Assembly (NCBI GenBank): GCA_003242275.1
Contig: QGUX01000118.1
Location: 1-9,982 of the forward strand
Length of the DNA: 9,982 nt
Reading direction: 5' to 3'
DNA from: Pseudomonadota bacterium
GTDB taxonomy: Bacteria; Pseudomonadota; Gammaproteobacteria; Steroidobacterales; Steroidobacteraceae
The notes below the pieces were generated by a model. It was not told where the DNA came from. It was given only the letters and a program-made list of their open reading frames with translations, and ran no database searches. Within the stretch, counting starts at the first letter, position 1. Each line of letters begins with the position of its first letter. Positions 1 to 7,321 of the stretch are shown here, one piece after another. Position numbers and translations under genes: made by a program.

Positions 1-2
1 AA

Positions 3-668
<666 letters not shown>

Positions 669-691
669 GGGACTGCGCGGATCCGGTGCCG

Positions 692-707
692 GGCGGGCGG
701 GCCCGCC
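692..707. other. GC-rich hairpin between convergent genes
   Basis: The 42-base gap between the nadC stop and the convergent GGDEF/EAL stop contains GGCGGG (692-697), a CGGG loop, then CCCGCC (702-707), a six-pair all-GC stem. It could help terminate transcription from either side. No T-run follows on either strand, so it is not a classical intrinsic terminator, and in such GC-rich DNA a stem like this could arise by chance. Confidence 0.25.
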
Positions 708-710
708 GCA

Positions 711-3395
711 TCAGATGACCGGCGTCGTCCGCGCCAGGCGGCTCGGCTGCGCGATGCCGTATCCCTGCGCGTAGTCCACCCCGAGGGTGGTCAGGGTACG
801 GATGATCTCCTCGTTCTCGGCGAACTCGGCAATCACCAGCTTGCCGGTCAGGTGCCCGATCTCGGTGATCGAGGCCACCATGGCGCGGTCGATGTTGTCG
901 TCGAGCATGCCGCGCACGAAGCTGCCGTCGATCTTCAGGTAGTCGACCGGGAACTGCTTGAGGTAATTGAACGAGGACAGGCCGGTGCCGAAGTCGTCGA
1001 GCGAGAAACGGCAGCCCAGTTCCTTCAGCGCGCGGATGAAGCGGTTGGCCTGCGAGAAGCTGGCCACCGCCGAGGTCTCGGTGATCTCGAAGCAGATCTT
1101 CGAGGCGTCGATACCGCTCCTGGCGAACTGCTCGATCACGAAGGGAAGGAACTTGTCGTCGCCGAGGCTCTGGCCCGAGAGGTTGATGGCGCACATGGCC
1201 AGCTTCTCGCGCTCGTCGGCCTCGGACACCAGCCAGCGCAGCGTGTTCTCGATCACCCAGCGGTCGATGGCCGGGGTGATGTTGTAGCGCTCGGCGGCGG
1301 CGATGAAGTGGTCGGGCGAGACGATCTTGCCGGTCTCATCGCGCATCCGCACCAGGATCTCGTAGTGCTCGCCCTGCTCGACCTGCTGCAGCGGGCGGAT
1401 GGGCATGCGGAACAGCTCGAAGCGGCCCTCGTCCAGTGCGGCGCTGATGCGCGCGGCCCACTGCGTCTCGCGGCGGCGGCGCATCAGCTCGATGTCGTTC
1501 TCGGCGAAGCTGTAGACGCGGTTCCTGCCCTGCTCCTTGGCGGCACCGCAGGCACCCTCGGCGGCCGACAGGATGGAGGCCACGTCCTCGTTGTCGGACG
1601 TGATGGGCACCACGCCCACGCTGCAGGAGAGCTTGAACACGCGCTCGTCCCACTCGAAGCGGAAGTTCTTCACCGCGTCGCGCAGCATCTCGGCGGTGCG
1701 CAGCGCGTCATCCAGCGAGATTCCCTCGAGCAGCACGCCGAACTCGTCGCCGCCCAGGCGCGAGAGCGTGTCGCGCCAGCGGATCTTCGACTTCAGCAGC
1801 GCGCCGATCTGGCCGAGCAGCGTGTCCCCCGCGGTGTGGCCGCAGGAGTCGTTGATCATCTTGAACTGGTCGAGGTCCAGGTGCAGCAGCGCCGAGGCGC
1901 CCTCGCCGGCGCGCGCGCTCTGCAGGCAGCGCTCGATGCGGCTCTCGAACTCGCGGCGGTTGACCAGGCCGGTCAGGGTGTCGTGGCTGGCGTGGTAGGA
2001 GAGCTTGCGGTTCAATTCGCGCCGCTCGCTGACGTCGTGGAACACCAGCACGGCGCCGACCACGCGGCCGTTGCCGTCACGGATCGGGGCGGCGGTGGAA
2101 TCCACGTACAGTTCGTTGCCGTCGCGGCGGATCATCAGCACCGGCCGGTTGGACTTGGCCGGGCGCATGCGGCGGATGCAGGCCGTGAGCGGGTTCTCCA
2201 GCGGCTCGCAGGTCTCCTCGTGGAAGGCGCGGAACACCTCGTCCACGTTGCGGCCCATGGCGTCCTCGAGCCGCCACCCGGTGAGCTTCTCGGCCACGGG
2301 GTTGATGTAGTCGATCACCGAGTCCGCGTCGGTGGTGATCACGCCGTCGCCGATGGCCTGCAGCGTGATCTGGGCGCTCTCCTTCTCGCGGAACAGCGCC
2401 TCCTCGTACAACTTGCGCTCGGTGATGTCGAGCTCCACGCCGATCAGCCGCTGCAGGCGACCCTGCTCGTCGAAGCGACCCTTGGCGCGGCTGATCACCC
2501 AGCGGTACTCGCCGCTGCAGTGGCGCATGCGGTGCACGCTTTCGAAGATGGGCGTCTCGCCCGCCGCGTGGCGGAACATGGCGTCCTGCACGCGCGAGAG
2601 GTCGTCCGGATGCACCATGCCGCGCCAGTCCACCGTCTCGTCGGGCGAGAGGTGCGAGTAGCCCATCATCGCCTTCCAGCGGTCGGAGACGTAGAGCTGC
2701 TTGGTCTCGAAGTCGAAGTCCCACAGGCCCTCGTTCGAGGCCGCGTCCAGCAGCTCGGCACGCTCGCCCAGCTCCACCACCCGCTCCTTGAGCGCCAGGC
2801 GTTCCAGTCCCGAGGCGATGCTCGAGCCGATCAGCTTCATCAGCAGCCGGACGTCGTAGCCCAGCGGCTCGACCACGATGCAGCGGCCCAGCAGCAGCAG
2901 CGCCGCCGGCCTGCCCTGCATGTGCAGCACCATCACGGCGGCGGAACGCAGGCCGAGGTCGGCGAAGCGGGCCGCCTCGGTGCGGCCGGACGCGGCGGCC
3001 TCGGCCGTATTGCCGTAGTCGGTGACCCGCAGGGCTTCCAGGCGCGAGGAAAGCCACGGGAACGCCGCCAGCTCCACGCCCGCCAGCGGATCGAGGTCGA
3101 CCCTGGCGTCGGGATGGCACGCGAGGATGGAGCGCGCCAGTTTCGCGCCGCCCTCGTCGAAGTGCACCAGTGCCACGCAGTCGGAGCCGGAAGCCACGCG
3201 CAGCGCCTCGAGCGCGGCCACGATCGCCTCGTCGGCACGCTCCCGGGTGAGGTTCAGCAGGTCGACGACGGCCTTGGTGCACCCCAGGTCGAGGCCCAGT
3301 ACCGTGTCCTTGTTGCGGGCAAGCCAGGACGGATTGTCGAAGACGTCCGTCAGGGCGCCGGCGTCGAGCGGGGTGGGCTTGCCGACTGAGGACAC
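711..3395 (-). CDS. PAS/GGDEF/EAL cyclic-di-GMP signalling protein with N-terminal GAF-like region
   Basis: An 894-residue cytosolic c-di-GMP enzyme with no evident membrane segment or signal peptide. Domains in order: a GAF-like sensory region (about 60-205), PAS 1 with PAC (about 213-328, ending DITERK), PAS 2 (about 340-457, ending DVSERR), GGDEF (about 465-630) and EAL (about 645-885). The GGDEF site is intact (548-552). An RxxD inhibitory I-site, RWRD (539-542), lies five residues before it, so diguanylate cyclase activity with product inhibition is likely. The EAL signature reads EIL (679-681). The usual phosphodiesterase residues look retained: E679, N738, E770, D800-D801 in DDFGTG, K821, E857 in AEFAE, and Q877. 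Activity could therefore be synthesis, hydrolysis or both; the sequence cannot decide. The start is GTG, with AGGGAG 11 bases upstream. It lies 79 bases downstream of the glycosyltransferase on the same strand and may be read through from it. Confidence 0.95.
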   Translation of the reverse strand: MSSVGKPTPLDAGALTDVFDNPSWLARNKDTVLGLDLGCTKAVVDLLNLTRERADEAIVAALEALRVASGSDCVALVHFDEGGAKLARSILACHPDARVDLDPLAGVELAAFPWLSSRLEALRVTDYGNTAEAAASGRTEAARFADLGLRSAAVMVLHMQGRPAALLLLGRCIVVEPLGYDVRLLMKLIGSSIASGLERLALKERVVELGERAELLDAASNEGLWDFDFETKQLYVSDRWKAMMGYSHLSPDETVDWRGMVHPDDLSRVQDAMFRHAAGETPIFESVHRMRHCSGEYRWVISRAKGRFDEQGRLQRLIGVELDITERKLYEEALFREKESAQITLQAIGDGVITTDADSVIDYINPVAEKLTGWRLEDAMGRNVDEVFRAFHEETCEPLENPLTACIRRMRPAKSNRPVLMIRRDGNELYVDSTAAPIRDGNGRVVGAVLVFHDVSERRELNRKLSYHASHDTLTGLVNRREFESRIERCLQSARAGEGASALLHLDLDQFKMINDSCGHTAGDTLLGQIGALLKSKIRWRDTLSRLGGDEFGVLLEGISLDDALRTAEMLRDAVKNFRFEWDERVFKLSCSVGVVPITSDNEDVASILSAAEGACGAAKEQGRNRVYSFAENDIELMRRRRETQWAARISAALDEGRFELFRMPIRPLQQVEQGEHYEILVRMRDETGKIVSPDHFIAAAERYNITPAIDRWVIENTLRWLVSEADEREKLAMCAINLSGQSLGDDKFLPFVIEQFARSGIDASKICFEITETSAVASFSQANRFIRALKELGCRFSLDDFGTGLSSFNYLKQFPVDYLKIDGSFVRGMLDDNIDRAMVASITEIGHLTGKLVIAEFAENEEIIRTLTTLGVDYAQGYGIAQPSRLARTTPVI

Positions 3396-3474
3396 TTCCG
3401 AATCTACTCCCTGGCGTCGCGGTCAGCCGCGCGCGAATACCCTCGAGGACGTTGCAGGATGCCGGCCGATTCTG
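3396..3474 (-). promoter_or_regulatory. Leader of the GGDEF/EAL gene, with Shine-Dalgarno
   Basis: This 79-base gap lies between the glycosyltransferase stop and the GTG start of the c-di-GMP gene. On the minus strand an AGGGAG (3412 to 3407) sits 11 bases before the GTG and supports that start. I see no convincing -35/-10 pair and no T-tailed terminator hairpin. The gene could be co-transcribed with the upstream acyltransferase and glycosyltransferase, or have its own weak promoter here. Confidence 0.4.
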
Positions 3475-5280
3475 TCACAGGCCCGGAACATTGCGATACA
3501 ACATATCGTCCGGACTGAGAAATCCATCCAGCATTCCCGGAAAGTCCCCGGGCTGGCTTGACAGGTCCTCGCTCCGTCCCCAATCGCCACCGGTCGGCGG
3601 CGGCGCGTAGCGGATGGCCCGACGGGCATCGCCCTTTGCCACGCATTGCGCGGCGGGTGCGCCCTGTACCAGGTACCACCGGCCGCGGCTGGACTCACCC
3701 ACCTCGCGCACGCGGGCCGCGGCGGCGAAGCAGGGTTCGAGCATGGCCTCGTTGACCAGCAGCTGCCTGTCTGCCTGCTGCGACAGCCAGGCCGCGGCAT
3801 CGAAGGCCTCGGCATTTCCCTCGCGGAAGCGGCGATGGCCGAAATTGGTCGTGGGCCGGGTCAGGTGCAGGAGGAAGTGCTCGTGGTAGGCCAGCAGGCC
3901 CAGCTCCTGCCGCGGATCGGCCATGGACTCCAGGCGGCGGATGAAGTCACGCGCCGAGCGGTCGCCGTCCATCTGCGGGAATACCCACCAGCCGGCCACC
4001 AGCCAGCCCACGGCCAGCGTGCCCGCCAGCGCGAAGTGGGCGCGCCGCGCGCGCAGCGCCACGGCGAGCGCCAGCGCGCAGGTACCCAGCACGACCAGCG
4101 GCGCGAAGCCGGCAACGCCGCTGTCCGCCAGCAGCCGGGCGCCCTGCTCCGGACTCACCCACTGGAACCACGCCGCGGCGCCCAGGCACGCCGCCGCCGC
4201 CAGCAGCACCAGCGACAGCAGCGCCCACCGCACGCCGCGGCGCGCGAGCAGCCCGGGCAGCCAGGGCCCCGCCGCCAGGGCCAGCATGGGCAGCGCCGAC
4301 AGGATGTAGATGTCACGCTTGCCGCGGGTGAGCGTGAAGAAGGCCACGTACAGCAGCACGAAGCCCAGCAGCAGCAGCACGCGCGCGTCGCGCGCGCGCA
4401 GCGCCGCGGCCCAGCGCGGCACCAGCCACGGCAGCAGCAGCGCCAGCGGCAGCCACAGCGTTGCGATCACCTGCAGGTAGTACCAGGCGGGCTTGAAGTG
4501 ATGCCAGGGCTCCATGTAGCGCCCCACCGTGTGCGTCACCAGCAGCTCGTGCAGGTACGCGGCCAGCGCCGGGTCACCACGCGCGCGCAGCGCCAGCGGC
4601 AGCAGCCACGCGGCAACCACCGCGAGGCCGGCCGCGCCGCTCGCCAGCCACATGGCAGCGGGCTTCTGCCAGCGCACGCCCGGCCAGCCCCGCCACACGG
4701 CGAGCAGCCACGGCGCGAGCACCATGTACGAGAAGAACCCGACCACCTTGGTCAGCACACCGAGGCCGGCCGCCACGCCCGCGCCGATGGCCCAGCGCCA
4801 GCTGCCGCCGAGCAGCAGCTGGCGCAGCAGGCAGTACAGCGACAGCGTGGTGAAGAACACCAGCAGTGCATCGAGCTGCGCGCGCCGTGCCTGCAGGGTG
4901 AACTGCAGCGTGAACAGCAGCACGAGCGCTGCCGCCAGCCCGGCCTGCCGGCTCCACAGCCGGCGCCCGAGGTCGTACACCAGCAGCAGCGTGCCCAGCC
5001 CGGCCAGCAGCGATGGCAGCAGGAAGCCGACGCGCTGCGAACCGGTGAGCCAGATGAAGAAGGCCTGCATCCAGAACAGCAGCGGCGGCTTGTCCTGGAA
5101 GAAATCGCCGCCCGCCATCGGTACCAGCCAGTTGCCGGTGGCGAGCATGTCCCGGGCGATCAGCACATGCAGAGGCTCGTCCGCCGGCCAGGGATCGCGC
5201 AGGCCCAGACCCGCGCCGAACAGCAGCAGGCCGATGCCCAGCAGCAGCACGATGTCGCGGCCGCGCGCACGATCGCTCAT
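3475..5280 (-). CDS. ArnT/PMT-like integral membrane glycosyltransferase (GT83-type)
   Basis: A 601-residue polytopic inner-membrane protein of the ArnT/PMT superfamily, whose members move a sugar from a polyprenyl-phosphate donor to lipid A or another acceptor on the periplasmic face. Evidence: a first hydrophobic helix (about 9-27), then a periplasmic loop with the family-typical acidic pair in PWPADEP (D34, E35), a RDMLATGNWLVP segment and DKPPLLFW (63-70), many Leu/Ala-rich helices to about residue 432, and FFTLTRGKRDIYIL (about 314-327), which resembles the ArnT FF-K-YIL stretch. The last ~170 residues look soluble. I chose the ATG at 5280. It overlaps the preceding acyltransferase's stop as ATGA and has GAGG seven bases upstream. 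A longer reading to 5343 would intrude 63 bases further into that gene. No other aminoarabinose (arn) genes are in view, so donor and acceptor are unknown and naming it arnT would overreach. Confidence 0.88.
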   Translation of the reverse strand: MSDRARGRDIVLLLGIGLLLFGAGLGLRDPWPADEPLHVLIARDMLATGNWLVPMAGGDFFQDKPPLLFWMQAFFIWLTGSQRVGFLLPSLLAGLGTLLLVYDLGRRLWSRQAGLAAALVLLFTLQFTLQARRAQLDALLVFFTTLSLYCLLRQLLLGGSWRWAIGAGVAAGLGVLTKVVGFFSYMVLAPWLLAVWRGWPGVRWQKPAAMWLASGAAGLAVVAAWLLPLALRARGDPALAAYLHELLVTHTVGRYMEPWHHFKPAWYYLQVIATLWLPLALLLPWLVPRWAAALRARDARVLLLLGFVLLYVAFFTLTRGKRDIYILSALPMLALAAGPWLPGLLARRGVRWALLSLVLLAAAACLGAAAWFQWVSPEQGARLLADSGVAGFAPLVVLGTCALALAVALRARRAHFALAGTLAVGWLVAGWWVFPQMDGDRSARDFIRRLESMADPRQELGLLAYHEHFLLHLTRPTTNFGHRRFREGNAEAFDAAAWLSQQADRQLLVNEAMLEPCFAAAARVREVGESSRGRWYLVQGAPAAQCVAKGDARRAIRYAPPPTGGDWGRSEDLSSQPGDFPGMLDGFLSPDDMLYRNVPGL

Positions 5281-6002
5281 CGCAGGGCCTCGCGCGCGCG
5301 CCGGTACTGGGCGTGCAGCATCTCCTCCATCCGTCCCTGCCACTGCGAACAGACCTCAGGATCGGACAGCTTCACCTCGCGCCCCACCATCACCGGCTCG
5401 CCCACCGCGATGGCGATGCGGCTGAATGGCCAGGGCAGCACGAAATCATCCCACCCGAACCGCCAGGCGCGCGAGGCGGCGAAGGCCAGGGGCAGCAGCG
5501 GTCGGCCCGACAGTTGTGCCAGCAACAACCCGCCGGGCTTGAAGCGATGGCGTGGACCGGTGGGTCCATCGGGCGTGATCACCGCAGAAACGCCCTCCTT
5601 CACCAATAGCTCGTAGTAGTCGCGCAGCGCCCGCGCGCCGGTGCGCGTGGAGGAGCCGCGGATGACGCGCGCGCCCAGCCGCTGCGCGATCTTCGCCGGC
5701 ACCTCACCGTCCACCGAGGGGCTGATCAGGAAGCCCGGCACCAGTCCCCGCCCGCGCTGCAGGAGCAGGTAGCGGCCGCAGAACAGCTCATGCTGGTGCC
5801 AGTAGCAGGGCAGCAGCGATCCGTGCGCGGCCAGCGCCGCGTCCAGGTGCTCCTGGCCCACCACGCGCACCACGCGGCAGCTCGCCCACCACAGGCGCAG
5901 CAGGCCCAGGACCAGCGGTGCGGCAACTACGTAGGCCAGGCGCCGCAGCGGGGTCAGGCGACGCTTGGACTGGCGCTGATCGGGTAGAATTTCGCGCTTC
6001 AT
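5277..6002 (-). CDS. DUF374-type lysophospholipid acyltransferase family protein
   Basis: A 241-residue LPLAT-superfamily protein that probably acylates a lipid acceptor at the inner membrane. An N-terminal hydrophobic stretch (about 20-40, ending LRLWW) could anchor it. DUF374 hallmarks in order are CYWHQ (66-70, with candidate catalytic H69), LISPSVDGE (92-100), ARVIRGSSTRTG (111-122, in which this family usually has a Gly/Arg-rich RGSS loop), TPDGPTGPR (143-151), LAQLSGRPLLPLAF, and a W-rich FGWDDFVLPWPFS (182-194) followed by GEP. The length is normal for the family. The ATG at 6002 is chosen because it gives a sensible basic N-terminus before the hydrophobic segment. Longer readings to 6089 run deep into the divergent P450 gene. 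The local Shine-Dalgarno is weak. It is translationally coupled to the downstream glycosyltransferase. Its acyl donor and acceptor cannot be read from the sequence. Confidence 0.9.
   Translation of the reverse strand: MKREILPDQRQSKRRLTPLRRLAYVVAAPLVLGLLRLWWASCRVVRVVGQEHLDAALAAHGSLLPCYWHQHELFCGRYLLLQRGRGLVPGFLISPSVDGEVPAKIAQRLGARVIRGSSTRTGARALRDYYELLVKEGVSAVITPDGPTGPRHRFKPGGLLLAQLSGRPLLPLAFAASRAWRFGWDDFVLPWPFSRIAIAVGEPVMVGREVKLSDPEVCSQWQGRMEEMLHAQYRRAREALR
5281..5291 (-). promoter_or_regulatory. Shine-Dalgarno that fixes the glycosyltransferase start
   Basis: On the minus strand GAGG (5291 to 5288) lies seven bases before the ATG at 5280-5278. Together with the four-base ATGA overlap with the upstream stop, this supports translational coupling and argues against the longer start near 5343. 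Confidence 0.6.
5985..5990 (+). promoter_or_regulatory. Candidate -10 element (TAGAAT) before the P450 gene
   Basis: TAGAAT is one of the few AT-rich hexamers in this area and matches the TATAAT consensus at five of six positions, 10 bases before the P450 ATG. The best -35-like string, TTGGAC (5965-5970), is only 14 bases away, which is too close. A transcript starting about seven bases downstream would be almost leaderless. The element lies inside the coding sequence of the divergent acyltransferase. This is a weak call. Confidence 0.3.
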
Positions 6003-7314
6003 GAGCTCGTTGCAGACCCTGCCCCCCGAATCCGACCAGCGTTTCGACATCGGCTCCACCGCCGACTCGCTCGATCGCATGCGCACCATCTACGCACAGC
6101 TCGGCGACACCTACCGGGTGTATGCGCCGGGCCGTCGCTCGCACACCTGGGTGTTCAACCACCCGGACGCCGTGCGCCGCATCCTGATCCAGAACCACCG
6201 CAACTACACCAAGGGCGTGGGTTTCGATCGCATCAAGATCCTGCTGGGCAACGGCATCATAGTGAGCGAAGGTGAGTTCTGGAAGCGCCAGCGGCGCATG
6301 ATGCAGCCCACCTTCCATCGCCGCATCCTGGCGCAGTTCGACCGCGTGATCGCCTCGGCCAACGACCGGCTGCTGGCCGAGTGGCAGGCCAAGTGCGCCG
6401 CCGGCGAGCCGGTCAACGTCACCGACGACATGAGCCGGCTGACGCTCGAGATCGTGCTGCGCGTGCTGTTCGGTGACGACCTGATGTGGATGGAGGCCGA
6501 GGCCGGCGAAAACCCGTTCGGCATCTTCACCGAGGAGCCCGCGAGGGACCTGAAGTTCGCCTACCGCTTCCGCAAGCTCACCACGCTGATCGGCCGCTGC
6601 GTGGCGCGGCGGCGCGGGATGGGCTCGGGCCCGGCCGGCGACTCGCCCGACTACGTCTCGCTGCTGCTCAACGCCCGCGACAAGGAAACCGGCGAGGGCA
6701 TGAGCGACCGGGAGATCATCGACGAGCTCACCACGCTGATCGTGGCCGGCCACGAAACCACCGCCAGCGCGCTGAACTGGACCTGGTACCTGCTCGGCGA
6801 GCATCCGGAAGTCGAGGCGAAGCTGCACGCCGAGATCGACGCCAGCCCCGAGGCCGAGGTGCCCTCGCTGCAGGCCATGGAGGCGCTGCCCTACTCCAAC
6901 ATGGTGATCCGCGAGGCCATGCGCCTGTATCCGCCGGTGTGGGTGATCTCCCGCCGCACCATCGAGGAGGACGTCCTGTCCGGCTACACCGTGCCGCCGG
7001 GCACCGACGTGTTCTTCAGCCCCTACTTCGTGCACCGCCACCCGGAGTTCTGGCGCGACCCGGAAGAGTTCATCCCCGAGCGCTTCGCGCCCGAGGAGGA
7101 GGACGCCCGCCCGCGCCTGACCTACCTGCCCTTCTCGGCCGGTGCCCACCACTGCATCGGCGAGACGCTGGCCATCTACGAGATGCTGGTGCACCTGAAC
7201 CGCTTCGCGCGCCGCTTCAGCCTGCGGCGCATCGACGACGGCCCGGTGGAACTGGAAGCGGCCATCAACCTGCGCGCCACGCGGCCCTTCATCATGAAGC
7301 TCACTGCCAGGTAA
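6001..7314 (+). CDS. Cytochrome P450 monooxygenase
   Basis: A 437-residue heme-thiolate monooxygenase. Diagnostic elements in order: C-helix WKRQR (W94, R98; WxxxR heme-propionate contact), I-helix AGHETT (249-254; oxygen activation), K-helix ExxR in REAMR (E305, R308), the PERF motif (359-362), and the heme-binding loop FSAGAHHCIG (378-387) with C385 as the iron ligand. The position usually held by Arg in that loop is His. The N-terminus is short, with no membrane anchor and no proline-rich hinge, so the protein is probably soluble and served by separate ferredoxin/reductase partners, none of which is in the window. GEFWKRQRR-MMQPTFH resembles the fatty-acid-hydroxylase-like bacterial P450s. 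The acyl-AMP ligase follows after seven bases, so the two are almost surely one operon. This suggests a fatty-acyl substrate, possibly carrier-bound, but that is inference. Confidence 0.95.
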   Translation: MSSLQTLPPESDQRFDIGSTADSLDRMRTIYAQLGDTYRVYAPGRRSHTWVFNHPDAVRRILIQNHRNYTKGVGFDRIKILLGNGIIVSEGEFWKRQRRMMQPTFHRRILAQFDRVIASANDRLLAEWQAKCAAGEPVNVTDDMSRLTLEIVLRVLFGDDLMWMEAEAGENPFGIFTEEPARDLKFAYRFRKLTTLIGRCVARRRGMGSGPAGDSPDYVSLLLNARDKETGEGMSDREIIDELTTLIVAGHETTASALNWTWYLLGEHPEVEAKLHAEIDASPEAEVPSLQAMEALPYSNMVIREAMRLYPPVWVISRRTIEEDVLSGYTVPPGTDVFFSPYFVHRHPEFWRDPEEFIPERFAPEEEDARPRLTYLPFSAGAHHCIGETLAIYEMLVHLNRFARRFSLRRIDDGPVELEAAINLRATRPFIMKLTAR

Positions 7315-7321
7315 TCCCCCG

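Noticed and set aside
852..3389. A long plus-strand open frame (845 codons) opposite the GGDEF/EAL gene
   Set aside because: Its translation is low-complexity (Val/Ala/His/Gln/Leu) with no family motif. It mirrors the third-position GC bias of the real minus-strand gene, which has two intact catalytic domains.
4340..4450. CAGCAG-type repeats and alternating CGCGCG runs
   Set aside because: On the coding strand they are Leu, Ala and Arg codons in membrane helices and loops. The unit is irregular, and no repeat array or recombination site is indicated.
5281..5343. A longer N-terminus for the glycosyltransferase starting at 5343
   Set aside because: The extra 21 residues are Gly/Ala/Arg-rich, intrude into the upstream gene and precede a well-placed GAGG and the ATGA overlap at 5280.
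3646..5616. A 656-codon plus-strand open frame opposite the glycosyltransferase and acyltransferase
   Set aside because: Its Gln/Arg/His-rich translation comes from reading Leu/Ala codons backwards. It spans two real genes and has no domain.
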